A DNA stretch of 64,000 bases from NCBI RefSeq assembly GCF_030253575.1, contig NC_080561.1:37495564-37559563 (forward strand), written 5' to 3'. The stretch comes from Rhododendron vialii. Its lineage: Eukaryota > Streptophyta > Magnoliopsida > Ericales > Ericaceae. A model generated the notes under the pieces. The model was not told the origin of the DNA, ran no database searches, and worked only from the letters and a program-made list of their open reading frames with translations. Shown here in pieces: positions 1-12,707 of this stretch (positions are counted from its first letter, which is position 1; each line of letters opens with the position of its first letter). Position numbers and translations under genes: made by a program.

Positions 1-1241
1 TATCCTAGGTTGATTTCTTTATAAGTGCCGTTGGGTTTTATAAAATGATATGATTGTGATTGACTTATAAAAAATATATTTACACTAGTATGAGAAAAGA
101 ACACTAAACCTAGTATATTTTCCAATATTTTAAACTAATATTCAATTTTTCAAAATCAACAATAGTTTTTGAATTTCTAAAAAGAATAAAAGTGAAAGGT
201 AAATTAACATTTCTATGAAAAGTGGTTTAGGCTATAAAATGCAACACCGTTTTTCTGAAATATTCTTTCTCGTGGCAAAAAGAAGATTGATGGCTCGATC
301 TCACTTAAAATTGGATAGAAAAAAGAGAAATAATAGTCTTTTGATAAATATACCGGCGCTGAAGAAGAATAGTGGTCACCATTTTTTTTTATATAGGAAA
401 ATGATCCTTTCCGGTCTCCAAGCGAATGGAAAGTCTTGTTTATGAAAATCGTTCACTCCTTAGAGTTCGTCCATAATATGAAGTACGCAAAACTCATGTT
501 GATCAAATATAATTGACATAATTCACTTACCAAAAAAATAATAGTTGACATAATTTCAAAACACAATTCCATTAAAAAAATACGGGAGTTACAACATTAG
601 ATCGAAACTTATTTTCTTTAGTATAGATATATAACGAAAATATAGGACACTATACGACGATATATATAACAAAATATATGAAACAATTTACTAACTTTTT
701 GAATGCAACAACAAAAAGGATCATTTCCAATCCTTATTTTAGACTGAACCGGATAATCTACATCATCATCGCTCATCTCGATAATTAATGAATTGAATTT
801 ATAGACAATCACAATACCTTACTGGCAATCAATGATCATTATTCATCAATATACTAGTATCAAAAAATAATATAGGCCATTTATTGTCAAAATGAAGAAT
901 TTGCATGTAGAGTGGTTCCGTCAAGCCCAAAATTAAGAACAGGAGAGAATCCTCTCCTTTTGTACTGATCTTTCCCGAAAATTATATCTACACCATCATT
1001 TTCCTTGCCCGAAATGTCCACCAACAGCGTACGGTAATTGCCCGAAATCACGGCGGGCAATGGTTCGAACTCCGAGGCCACTCCAATTACGCTAGTAGTC
1101 GTACTAGTAGAATTACCTTAAATTTACTTTCGGGGGCCTTCCCCTTCCCATCTTCAAACCCACAGCCACCGCGTAGGGTGGCGCGTGAGAACAACCTGGC
1201 CACCTCCCTCTGATGTAGTAGAAAACTGAGACTTGGGGGGG
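1..1241. other. Gene-free AT-rich region upstream of the XBAT31-like gene
   Basis: I see no credible coding exon on either strand here. The first 1.1 kb is AT-rich; GC rises after about 1130, where the leader and promoter of the downstream gene are expected. Open frames at 215-445, 618-812 and 887-1081 have no recognisable motif and unconvincing composition. Confidence 0.6.
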
Positions 1242-4200
1242 ATGGGTCAGGGACTGAGTTGTGCAGAATCTAATGAACACCCACTGTTCAGTGCTGCCCA
1301 GAATGGGGAGGTTGAGTCAGTGGAGGCTATGGTTGATGAAGAGCCAAGCGTGGTGGATCGGACCACTGCTCGTGGGAGGCTCTCCGCCCTCCACCTGGCT
1401 GCTGCAAATGGTCAGATCCAGGTGGGTTTTGTGTGTTTTTGGAGTATCGTTTATGTTTTCATGGTGAAAGTTTGGGTTTTTGTTGATGGGAAGTGTTTGA
1501 TTGGGGTTTTTGTTTGATGGGTTTTTGTGGGTTTTTATTTTGGTGCTTTGTTTCGATGATGGGTAGGTTCTATCAATGCTATTGGATCGGGGTGTTAATC
1601 CTGATGTCTTGAATCGCCATAAACAGGTACACGTTTTCGTTCGGGGTTTATCATTTGGTGTTAAGTTAACGTCATTTTGCTGAATTTTGATTGAAAATGT
1701 TTGGGCTCTGTTTGGATTGATGTGGATTTCAAACGAAGGACTTCATCATTGTTCAATGAGAAAGAAAGTCTTTTACTTAATTTGGATTGCAAGTTAGATT
1801 TGATTGATTGTTTGCATATGGACTTGAGCATTGAATTTTGGAGCTTTTCAGTTTTACCATGGCTTCAAATCCTTCAGTAAGGTTGTAGCTAGATAAGGAT
1901 CCCAATGAGATAAATATCTGCTGCCTCTAAAGTCTAATCTAACTTCCACTCTAGTTTCACAAGCCACATATTGATCAACCTCTCTCTTTTTTCATTGAAA
2001 CTTAATCTGGACTCCTTTCGTTTGAAATTCACATCTATCGAAATGGATCCTGTATTCTTGAGCTTTTTTTTCTTGTCAATCATGTGCACTAACGTGTCTG
2101 CTTTTGTGATTGGTTTAGAGCCCATTGATGCTAGCTGCAATGTACGGGAAGACTTCATGTGTCGAAAGGCTACTTGAAGCACGAGCTAATGTAGGTTTGT
2201 TGTACTAGTTTGCCTCTTTTGATTGTCTATGTTAAATTCTTCTTTTGTAAATTTGTTGATTTAAACAGTAGAAGAGGAATTGATCTTTGGCCTTTTGTGA
2301 AATTCAATAGATTCTGATGTTTGATTCGCTCCATCGAAGAACTTGTTTGCATTATGCTGCTTTCTATGGTCATCCAGATTGCCTTCAAGCTATTCTTTCT
2401 GCTGCCCATTCCTCCCCTGTTGCCAATTCCTGGTGAGGCCTCTCTTTTTCTGATGTGCTGCTCATTCACACTTGTACACTGAATGCATATGGTTGTGTAG
2501 TTTTTACAGAGTATCATTCAAAAAATGATAAATGGTGCCTATTTTGTTTGCTTTGCTTCGGAGTGAATGGTAGGGGATTTGCGAGGTTTGTCAACATAAG
2601 AGATAAAAGTGGAGAAACTCCACTGCACTTAGCAGCTCGACAAGGACAGCCGGAGTGTGCTCATGTTCTGCTGGACAGTGGGGCTCTAGCTTGTGCATCT
2701 ACTGGGGGACAAGGGTAAATGTCTCTTTTAATCCAGGTCCTTTCCCTGTAAATTAGTAGCAATGATGATATTGCCAGTCATTCTGATCAGAGTTCTACAT
2801 TGCAGTTTCACTGGGATTACGCCACTTCATTTAGCCGCTCGTTCGGGTTCTTTGGATTGTGTGCGGGAATTACTTGCTTGGGGGGCTGATCGACATCAAA
2901 GAGATTCATCTGGGTAATCTTATAACAACTTGCTGATTAGTTTTTTTTTTTTATGTTTTTTTATCAGGGTGTCGAGATCAAATGAGATGGTTGATTTAAA
3001 GCTCTGATTCTAAAAGTAATTTTTTAGAGTCCTAGATTCCCTCACACGTTGTGTTTTGGTTGTATTCAAATTGGGGTTAGATGTTATAGCAGCATGTTCA
3101 CGGCACCTTAGAATTCCCTTGCTATGGAGATTTTTATGGCATACTCTACATTGTTCTAGTATTGTCAATGTTATTGCCTTCCATGATCAATTATGACAAA
3201 AATCGAAGTTTTAGCGTTAGAGAATCTCACATTGCTTGGTTATGGATTTTGGCTATGAGTTAATATTTCATTGGACATCTCCACCTAATAAGTTAAGCTG
3301 TTGTGTTGGATGCAAAATTTATTCAATTGGTTCCTGACGAGATTGTTGAGAATTAGAAAAGGGCATAGAAGAATTTGGATAGTTGCTTTGGCAAATACCA
3401 TTTATCTGAGGATATTGCGACACCAATGAATTTGTTGGCCCACTCAAGTAGTTAGGGCACTTTTCAATTTTGTATATATGTTTGCTGTTATGCCTCGATT
3501 TCTAAATTTCATTGAATTCTTGGCATAGTAGCAGTTAAATACTCTTTTAACGGTTTTTCCTATTTTTGACACTTCCATTGCTCTAGTTGTAGTTTGCTGA
3601 GCTGGGTCCTCAGCTGCACATATTTGTGAGTGATGTTATTCTTACGAGGTGATATGTTGGCAGGAGGACACCTTACCTGGTTGCTCTGAAGCACAAGAAC
3701 GGAGCATGTGCAGCATTATTGAACCCATCAGCTCCAGGGCCTCTTATCTGGCCGTTGCCATTGAAGTTCATCGCTGAGCTTAACCCAGAGGCTAAAGCAT
3801 TGTTGGAAAGGGCTCTAATGGAGACAAACAAGGAAAGAGAAAAGGCCATCTTGAAGGAGACAGTCTACTCACTTCCATCGCCTCTGCATTCTGAAGCTGA
3901 ATCTGATGACGATATTGAGGTAAAACATGTCTTCCTCTAAACTTGTTCCAACTTCTTTCCAACCCAAACTCTTATGGGCCTTGCATCAACAATAGCATAT
4001 CTTTGAAGGTTATGTACATGGACTCGGATACAAGTATGGGTTGTGAGTGCCTGTCCATCTCTCATCTGGGGATCCTGGATATCTATTAAAAGATGGGTAC
4101 AGGACATAGATACGTTGTGGTATTTTAACTACATAAACTGTTATTGAGGTAAAACGTGAGTCTAAATGTTTTTTAGGGGAAGACATTTATAATTTGCATG

Positions 4201-4900
4201 CCCCACCCCGTTTCCTGGATTAGAAGTAGAATAGGATTTTGCCTTGTTCGAAAAATAAAAAAAAGAGATTTATATTTTGCATGCCTTCTTGAACTTGCTG
4301 TAAAATTCCCCATAGATTTGACGATACATTCGTCACACTAATCTAGTCCCATTCAAAGTGCCATGCATCCAGTTGAATCACCATGTATGCTGCCAAGCAA
4401 TGGCAAAGAATGGACAAAAGAGATGGAAGAAAGATAGAAAGAAATGCTTTTTCTTTTCTTTAAATCTACTACTGGTTTTCTTACTATCTGAGAATAACTT
4501 TCCAAAACAGGCTAGCGATGTCGAGCTGTGCTGCATCTGCTTTGATCAAATATGCACAATCGAGGTTCGAACGTGTGGTCACCAAATGTGTGCCAATTGC
4601 ACCCTAGCTCTTTGTTGTCACAACAAGCCCACTCCCGCTACACACTCTCCGAAGGCCCCGGTTTGCCCTTTTTGCCGAAGCAAAATAACCGAACTAGTTG
4701 TTGCCAAGATCAAGACCGAGAACAATACAAAGTTGGAATCGAGTCCATCAAAACCAAGGACGTCAAGAAAATCTCTGGGTGCAAGCGAAGGCAGCAGCAG
4801 CTTCAAAGGGTTGTCCGCATTGGGTTCGTTTGGGAAGTTGGGTGGCCGCAGTTCTGGGAAAATCTCAGCTGAATGTGATGATGAGTTTGATAAGCCCTAA
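1242..4900 (+). CDS. XBAT31: XB3/XBAT31-like ankyrin-repeat RING-type E3 ubiquitin ligase
   Basis: Eight coding exons join in frame to 442 residues: 1242-1421, 1567-1626, 2119-2190, 2311-2432, 2574-2714, 2806-2913, 3664-3919 and 4511-4900. All junctions are GT-AG and phases agree. The N-terminal half is ankyrin repeats (LHLAAANGQ near residue 50, NRHKQSPLMLAAMYGK near 80, TPLHLAARQGQPEC near 150, TPLHLAARSGSLDC near 190). A C3HC4 RING finger near residues 318-370 starts CCICFDQ, contains CGHQMCANC and ends CPFC. The family transfers ubiquitin to target proteins and is tied to immunity (rice XB3 binds XA21) and hormone or heat responses. The N-terminus MGQGLSC fits the N-myristoylation pattern with a cysteine at position 7 for possible palmitoylation, suggesting a membrane site. 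The start at 1242 was preferred because it gives the family N-terminus. Length matches rice XB3 (about 450). Among Arabidopsis members, remembered XBAT31 fits best. Confidence 0.95.
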
Positions 4901-6751
4901 GATTTCTACAGTTATGGATGCCCCATCTATCTGGAACTCTATAATTCTAGTTATGTTGAAATGCATTTTGAAAGCATTGTAGAACTATGAGTTAATGAGA
5001 AGTTCTTATGGGTTTTTGTGTACTTTGGGCCTTCTTGGTGTACTAAAACTGATCTTTTAAATAACAAATCACCTTTTCTAATTACAAAAGACTTGATGTC
5101 CAAAGGATGGTGCTCATTCTTCAAAGTTGAAGGCCGACAAGTAAAATTTGAGAGATGAAATAGTGTTTAGAATTTCTGCTGGAGCATGAAAAAATGTTGT
5201 AAAACTTTCAAATTTTTTGATATTTCGTGTTTTGAGTGATTTGCTAGAAGGGAATAAGTGATGACAATCTCATCCAAACGGATGGATACCCCGAACCGAT
5301 CCGCCTGATCGGGGTTCGATTTTTTAAACCACATTTTTGGTTCTGGTTTTTAATTTGGAAATATTAGCAGGTTTCGGTTCGGGTTTGGTTTATACAATAT
5401 CTGAATCGAGAACCCGAACTGCAATATACATAAGTATTCTTTTTTGTTTTTTTTTTTGTTTTTGTTTTTTTTGTTTTTGGTCAGATAGAATGTTAATCGG
5501 TTAATTGTAATATGAGGGGCATCAATGTTAACTGCATTAACTCGAATTGAATGACTCACGCAATACCATTCCGTTTAAGTTCTTATTTTTTAAGTATTTA
5601 TCTTTCGTTTTACGAGACAAATCATTTTTTCACAATACATCACATTTGATTCTTAAAAAAAGTTCTAAATAAGTACTTGTTTAAACTGAAACTATGCTTT
5701 TTAATGGGAAAATGACGATCCAGAACGTGTTTTGATAATTAATATAAATATTTTCAACATGTCCTTGGCGGATGTTAATTATCAAAACCCGTCCTTAGCC
5801 ATCACTTTCCCCTTTTTAATCCATTAACCACATGGTGGAAGGTTAAACGGGAAGGGGAATCCGCGGCCAGGCTATATCATAGGAAGCAAAGTGGACTTCC
5901 CATAAAATTTAAAGGGATAGACCTGATTTCCAAGGGATACCCAATCCAATTTTTTTTTTTATATATTACTCAGATGTCTAAGCCAACTTACGCACATCTC
6001 GACTAATTTTTGGGGCGCAATTCCATCGCTCATTTGCAGGGAGTCCAATTAAAGTCGGAGCAAAAATTACGTATAGAATGACCCCAAAAAAGTTGATATC
6101 ATCTGGAAGGTTTCGATACCCGATCCAATTAATCAGATAACCCCCATTTTCTTCTAGTAGAACACGTAGAAAGGTCACAAGGAAAGACAATAAAGAATCT
6201 TTTGAAATACACAAAACACTTTAAGATAGTAATTGTGTGCTTAAATCTGTATTTGACCTTGGAACGACTAATTTAATCCCAAACACTGATGAAATGCACT
6301 TATAAATTTCTTGGTAAGGTTGCTCCGAACCCAACACCCCCCACTATGAAATCACAAATAAACAATCAGGCACCCAATACATGATATGTTCTCCAAAATG
6401 TGATGTAAAAAATCAATTTGATCAGATAATGATAGGTACGTGAATAACTTGCATTTTGTCCTGTGTCTTGTAAAACGGACGGCAAATATATTTTAAATTC
6501 AAACGGTCTATTTCAGAGAAGAAATGCAACTTGCTGCAATGCCTATCGGTGATACATCAACTTGATCTTGTGTGGGATATTCCTTTCACGGGCTCTTCGA
6601 GATCAACGGTTCGAATCATGGTTGAGTTCAGAATAGACGCATAAGTGAGAGTTTGGATGGGTATGGAGGGATATAGTATGGAGAGGAGCTGATCGCGAAC
6701 ATCGTGCTCAACTTTCAAATGAAGGAACAAACTGTTTTTGGTGAGAAGTGA
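4901..6751. other. Intergenic region between two convergent genes
   Basis: This holds the 3' regions of the XBAT31-like gene (+) and the At3g17950-like gene (-), which converge. Apart from one short MITE (5706-5811) and T-rich runs near 5439-5477, I see nothing coding. A stretch near 5270-5420 carries several GAACC/GGTTCGG blocks typical of decayed DNA transposons. The motif at 5983-6008 is one of several dispersed copies of a terminal sequence also seen near 34390, 39165 and 59100. Confidence 0.6.
5706..5811. mobile_element. Short Mutator-like MITE with perfect 9-bp target duplication
   Basis: This is a 106-bp element. The ends form a long inverted repeat: GGGAAAATGACG at the left and, read on the other strand, GGGAAAGTGATGG at the right, each continuing to a shared TTTTGATAATTAA. 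Both sides are flanked by the same nine bases, CTTTTTAAT (5697-5705 and 5812-5820). A 9-bp duplication is the Mutator (MULE) signature. The perfect duplication suggests a fairly recent insertion. It has no coding capacity. Confidence 0.85.
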
Positions 6752-9700
6752 TCATTCAATAAGCTGCCCACATAGGCATGAGAGTAACAGAGGAGCTCCA
6801 TACCCATTGCCATTCTCAAATAGGTCTCTGCTTGATCTTCTTTCACCATTTGAATCCAACCATGAACTCGACTGAGCAGGAGCGATATGGCCGCTAACAA
6901 GCAGCGAGTTTGGATCTGAAACGGCAACCCAATGGAATCGCGCACACATTAGAAAAAGGAAAATGTGATTGACATAGTAACATTTTTATACCAAATATTT
7001 GAGGAGTATCAGTATTCGACTCTCTTCTAGAAGTATCTGTGCTTCATTATGGCATCGGTCACATTTTATCGATTTCAAACCACAATCATAAGCTTTTCGA
7101 TTACCAACAAGCGAAAGCGTGTGCAAACAATCTACAACATTCTGAATGAAGTTTCTGTTCACATATTACGTCTGTTTGTAGAGCATTACCTTGAGAAAAA
7201 CCATCAGGCCCGTAGGCGAGTGGGCCAGGATTCCTCCGGTAAGTCGTGGCGGCTCTCCTTTCTGACTCAAGAAAGTGAGCAAGTGATGGGGTACCATTGC
7301 TCATGCTAACAGCATCAGTGTTCAGCTTCGAACAGAGTGAGAATAACCATGGCTTTGATTTGCTATTCTTTTTTCCCCTTAGGTTTTCGGATGGTCTTCC
7401 CCTCATCGATCTTCTCGAGAGCTCTAGGATGCTCGAAACACCCATGAGGCTCCCCAGAGTGATGCTTCTGTCGCGGAAGAAAGAACCGGTGGACTGAAAC
7501 AGATCAACATGATACACATTAATGGGGAAAAAATGGCATGAAAAATGAAGCAACTTTAGAGAAAAAACTTGTCTAAGATCCATCAATGGCTAAGTGTTAA
7601 ATGCCTTGATTATTGACTAAAAGGTCTATGATCACTGAGTGAATTCGGTGCCCGGTGATAGACGAGTTCGCAAAGCAACTTGAGTTAAGTGTCTAGTCTT
7701 TCTCGCATGGTTATATGCTTGAATCTGTTTCAATGTGGTAGTTGTGAGCTATGAAGCACCGACATTACTAAGTGAAAAGCAACTTGAGTTAAGTGTCCGT
7801 TGTCGGTTATATGCTCTATAGGCTTATATGCTCTATAGGCTCATAGCCCACAGATTTCAACACAAAATATCATCAGAAAACTTACGGTGGTGCTTTATAG
7901 CCCACAAATTTCTCTTTATATGCTTGAATCTATGGGTTATGAAGCACTGAAGTGGTTACCATATCAGTGTTGGATATATAAGTCAGCGACACCAACATGC
8001 TGAGGTCACACGGGAATATATAATGTATGGGACACGCCAAGTAAAATGTTCAACTTATTCATGGTGAAATCTAATGGGGGACACGCTCATGGTTTGTCTC
8101 ATGGATTATCTCTTTTAATTATGTAAAGGTGGTATTGAAAATTTTCTGATGATTATTTTGCATATTTTTCTCAGGGAATTGTATATAAGCAGGAATCATA
8201 CAAAGTACTAGTAACAAATAAATAATGTGTACAGGCCTGCTATTAAATAAGTGTACATGAGCCAAACACTATCATGGGAAACCACGTGCAAGAGTAAAGT
8301 GGCTTAAACTTTATAAATGCTTCGTGTACTACTGTACAGGGAATAGATTCCAACTTATACTCGAAAACAGTGTCCAATTATCTCCATTTTCCATAGAGTA
8401 CATGCATAAATATGGACGAATGAATCGCTCGGATGGTGCACAGCAGCATCCTCGTATTCATAATGTTACATCCTCAAATACGCACACACGTACATCTGTG
8501 TGTAGAACCACCATTCGATGTACGTGATCCTCGCACGGTACACGTGGAATTCACGCTACCAAATGGTTACAATCACATCTATGACCCCACATCCTGCGCC
8601 ACCAAGATTTAAATTCGAGAGTGACGTTGTTTAATGTGAGTCCACTTTTTTTTATTTGTTTTTGATCTGCGTAGTCCACTTTTGTTAGTGCGTGTTGTCT
8701 GAAAAAATGTGAAGAGAAAGATTACGTGTATATTCATATAATTAAATATTATCATTGACTTTAAAAAAAAAGAAAAGAAAAAGGGGCGGGTGGCCTATTC
8801 CACCCCCACTAGCTGCCTCCGCCCTAGTCCCAGTCATATATTCATTAGTCACCCGAAAATTTAATTACTAAGTAAGAAATTAAAGGGACTATGATGGTCA
8901 CAGATCATCATAGTAGTTAATGATGAAAGCTGACCAAAGATTTTTGCTGATAAAAAAATAAAAAAGTTGATGGAAATGTTTCGGTGCGGTTGGGCACAGC
9001 TGCATGTTGCCCAAATACTCTTCACCATTACACATTCACCTGGGTGCGTGTCCGCGCTCTATGAACACTGAATAATCTATTGGAAAATGTAGCTCCCTCC
9101 GTCTCACTTTGTTGCGCCGGTTTCCTTTTTGAGACGTCTCGAAAAATTGTCTATATCTCACAATCTATAATGTTATTTATGATTTCAAAAATTTTGTTTA
9201 AAAATATAAATTGAGATCTATCAAACAAGATCCGAATTGAATATATAAAATATTATAGATTATGAGATATAAATAATTTTTTGGGACGTTCCAAAAAAGA
9301 AATAGACAAAACAAAGTGGGACGGAAGGATTAGTTATGCATCTCCCAACCACACCCCTCTAACATACATCTAGGTTGGGCCCACCATGGGGATCTCATAT
9401 GTGAGAGAGGTACGGTTGGACCTCTGATTGGTGGGCTGGAGGAGCGTGCTATGCATGGAAAATTGCTGTCGCTTCAGTCTAGCTCCGATGATCAGAATCG
9501 TTCATTTCGTAGAGCTCATCGTGTAGATTAAATGTACTAAAAATCAGCTTAATCGGATATCATTAAATGCCTCATCGAAATATTATTATCTTGAAATTAT
9601 TAAGTGTACCAAAAAAACAGTGGATTTTATCTAGTGTTTCGGATCCATTCGTTTTAAGATAATAATGTTCAGATGATGCACTTAATGATATCCGATCGAG

Positions 9701-10647
9701 CTGATTTTGAATACACTTATTCTATACGACGAGCTCTATGAAGTGAATAATTCCGATCATCGGAGCGAAACCGAAGCGGCAGCAATTTGCCGTGCGCAGC
9801 ACGTTGTACTGCACGCTCCTCCGGTTCGATTGGTGGTTGTGTATGTACTATTGCTGTAATCGCTCAGCTCTTGATGGTCACAGTAGCTATAGTGAGAAAC
9901 TTTTGCCACTTTGGATTTTTAATAACCGGATGTTCGGACCAAATTACGTTCACATTGCTTGATCCGGCATGTATCACAGTATGGTGAAGTTAGTAAATAA
10001 CTAAACAAACTTCCAATGGTCCCAATATTGTTTTTTATACTGCCGTGGGAATCTTTACTGTCAATTGAATTGGGAAAAGAGATCTCGCTTGAAAAAGTAA
10101 GCTCATCCTTGTTGTCATCTTCTTTCTCGACCAGTAAATTATCCAAACAAAAAAAAAAATTCTTTTACCCAGTAATTGAGATTCAGAACAACAATGTTCA
10201 GTTTTGAAACCTCAACGGAGCGATTCTATAAGGAGACGCAGGAGGGATGATGCAAAGAAAAAGGAAAAGTCGTGAGAAAAGCAGAGTAGGGGGAGCATAT
10301 TGAGAAAGTCTACCTCACCGTTCTGTTTCACCGCTCTTCCTGAAATAGTTTTTTTAAAATTCGGACTATTGATTGTCGAGACGAACGGTGAGATTGAGCG
10401 GAACGGTGAGGCCCGTGTGAGGGTATGGAGCATATTTTGGGGAGAAAAAAAAAAAGAACTGACCTGTGAATCAAGATCGGAAGTAGAATCGGTGGAGGAG
10501 GTGGGGGGAGAACCAGTGATCAAAGTGCTGAAGGAAATGGATCCGTTTCGGTCATGGTTTCTGGCCAACCCTATTACTCTTGCGTTCATTGGTTGCAGCA
10601 GTCCCAGTGGCCACCCATCTTCCTGCTAAATTCATTCATTGATTCAT

Positions 10648-10689
<42 letters not shown>

Positions 10690-11091
10690 CCCCAGTTGGG
10701 ATTAAAGTGAAAGAATATTTTGTTTAAAATTTCTTCGCCGGAGGAAGCTATTCTTCCCGGAAAGAATCCGTTTATGGTCCAGACCGTTAATTCCAGAGAC
10801 AAACAAACCAGATGAAACTGCAGAGGTTCCTCTGCAGTCCCAACTGCGGAAAGCCGGGTCCAAATGGGAAAATGAAGTAAACCCATCTTCGAAGCATAGA
10901 GAAAAGGTCGAGAAAGTCTACATACACAATTTTCGATTACAACTCCGGACACAATTGCGTTCGGAGCCGTTTGATGCATGTGAGTCCGGAGTTGCGATCG
11001 AGACTTGTGCACTTAACCTTCCTCAAAAAGGTCCCTAGATATGCACAGAGAGAGAGAGAGAGAGAGTGCAAACGAGTACCTGTTGAGCCAT
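6752..11091 (-). CDS. At3g17950-like plant protein of unknown function
   Basis: Four exons on the minus strand join in frame to 212 residues: 11091-11080 (only MAQQ), 10622-10464, 7493-7190 and 6915-6752. Junctions are GT-AG and phases match. The protein begins MAQQEDGWPLGLLQPMNARV, as remembered for Arabidopsis At3g17950 and relatives. Other conserved blocks are GSISFSTLITGSP, a Ser/Thr/Asp stretch (TSSTDSTSDLDSQ), SFFRDRSITLGSLMGVSSIL, WLFSLCSKLNTDA, PSLAHFLESER and a C-terminal LLLSCLCGQLIE. I know of no biochemical role; there is no signal peptide or clear membrane segment. The first coding exon is 12 nt, so simple ORF scans miss the start. The 3-kb intron 7494-10463 carries a Stowaway-like MITE and a foldback element. 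A sense-strand CT tract (complement of 11355-11391) lies upstream and a GA tract sits in intron 1. Confidence 0.88.
9092..9331. mobile_element. Stowaway-type (Tc1/mariner) MITE
   Basis: This is about 240 bp and lies in an intron of the At3g17950-like gene. The left end reads CTCCCTCCGTCTCACTTTGT and the right end is the near-complement (ACAAAGTGGGACGGAAGGAT), the classic Stowaway terminus. The inner halves are also largely complementary (TCTATATCTCACAATCTATAAT against ATTATAGATTATGAGATATA, with a few differences). TA dinucleotides lie near each end, as expected for TA target duplication. It has no coding capacity. Confidence 0.85.
9435..9827. mobile_element. Foldback MULE-like MITE with 9-bp target duplication
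   Basis: A left arm of about 165 bp (from GCTGGAGGAGCGTGC) and a right arm of similar size (ending GCACGCTCCTCC) are imperfect inverted repeats. Shared inner blocks include GGATATCATTAA and ATTATTATCTT. Identical nine-base flanks GATTGGTGG at 9426-9434 and 9828-9836 support Mutator-type insertion. It lies inside an intron. It resembles the foldback at 41262-41695 in its inner GAGCTCGTCG-type block. There is no reading frame of note. Confidence 0.82.
10651..10684. repeat. (GA)n microsatellite in intron 1 of the At3g17950-like gene
   Basis: This is an uninterrupted GA run just upstream, in the sense of the minus-strand gene, of the exon 2 acceptor. On the transcript it reads as a CT tract and so forms a very long polypyrimidine tract close to the splice acceptor. 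Confidence 0.95.
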
Positions 11092-11353
11092 AGAAGGCCA
11101 ATACACCTAGTGCAGTTGGATTGATTGACTGACTGATTGATTGATTATAGCGGGTAGAATCGGTTTGAGGTCGCTTCAGGGGAATAACGGAACTTCTATC
11201 AATTCCCAACGTTTGATTTCTCTATGCAAAAAAGAAAATCAAAGAACAGGGTAACAAACTTGTACACATAACACATGGAATATGAAAAGAGAGAAAAGTT
11301 GCAAAACACCAGTAGTGGAGTGTACTTGTTTTATATGCTGTTCAACAAACTTT

Positions 11354-11354
<1 letters not shown>

Positions 11355-11391
<37 letters not shown>
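11355..11391. repeat. (GA)n microsatellite upstream of the At3g17950-like gene
   Basis: A GA run of about 37 bp lies 264 bp upstream of the minus-strand start codon at 11091. A second, shorter GA run is at 11047-11066, inside intron 1. On the sense strand both read as CT tracts, a common arrangement in plant leaders and core promoters. Confidence 0.95.
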
Positions 11392-11397
<6 letters not shown>

Positions 11398-12707
11398 GTG
11401 GAATGCATTCACTTGTTTTTGTACGCAGAGACAGAGCTTGGGTGACAGGTTTATGGATTGGTACAATAATATTTGCAGAGGGAGTCGTACGTGTGAGATG
11501 ACTAATCATTCAGTGCTCCTTTTTCGATAAATTATTTACATAGAATTTATACACTTAGTCATGAAACTCGTTGGAATGTGTGGTGTTTAGAAGCTCTTGG
11601 ACCACAACGAAAGCACTTAATAATTTTTCGTGTGCAAGATAAAGAAGGGAAGACACCACAGGACAGGGCAAATGAGCAGGGGGTTGAGGGAACCTTTTTT
11701 TCCTGAAAATGACCAAAATAGCCATTGTGCTGCAGCTAAAAGTGAGGCACCAATAAGGAACCGCCCTCAGCTACACGATATAATCGATCGCAACATTCAT
11801 TTATTTCGCATGATATAATCGAAATCGTTCATTTATTGGGCTGAAGGAATGAGTAATTGCAGAAAGCGTCTTATATCTAACATACTAACATGTATCTTAA
11901 GACCAGACTCCTTGATTATCACCTTACCACTCTGCCCAAGACATCACTTTTTCCAGTGTCTCTAGATACTAATCTAAGCTAAGATCACCGACGAGTTTAG
12001 GGACCATTTTTGCACATCACCGGTCCATGGAGCTTGCTTTGAAGGGCTGAACTGGAAAGAGAAAAGGGCAAAAGTCACTGCTTTGGTGCACCTTAGAAAA
12101 ACATTTTCGTCCTGTCTTTGGAGGGTTGCCCTTTACTTTTGGTCCCACAAACCCTGTTTGCAGCTCGGTCCAAGGTATGACTGCAGAATCAAGTGTGGTA
12201 TCCACCAAAACTGGTCAATCACTGGATTCACAAGTAAACGATTGACGACTGTGGCAGCCTGGCAGGTAGAATTGGACCAGCACCAATGTGAATTCTTGGG
12301 GATGTTTGGGAGATTACTTTTCTCGAAAGAGTTTTTCGCTAGCGAACACGAGTTCAAACTCGATTAGCTTCGTTCGTTTATCAACCTTATCTACATCTTG
12401 TATTCCTCTTACATAACGCGCAAACTTGTAAATAAGTAGAGACAATATTTCACCTCTCTAATGGGTTAGACTAATCCCTCTAGCCTCTAGGGTATGCATT
12501 TCAACATTTACTGTGAATGCCAGTGTTCTAAAAGCACCAATTTTTCTACCTGTATGATACGTAACAATACCAATGAGATACTGGGTACTGATACTGTTTT
12601 GAATTTATCGTTATTAGCATTATTTTCTCAAGTCGGAATTTTTAAATAAAATATACTTTTGTTGAAATCAATTTAAAAGTAGTCTAATACTCACCTCTGG
12701 AACCCTA

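Noticed and set aside
7049-7497. Plus-strand frames over the At3g17950-like exon 3
   Set aside because: They are antisense shadows; the minus strand carries the family motifs and proper splice sites.
10644-11012. Frames rich in Leu-Ser or Arg-Glu repeats across GA/CT tracts (also 13298-13667, 21909-22171, 28732-29032, 32653-33010, 35392-35850, 58044-58523)
   Set aside because: They are translations of dinucleotide microsatellites with no conserved flanking sequence.
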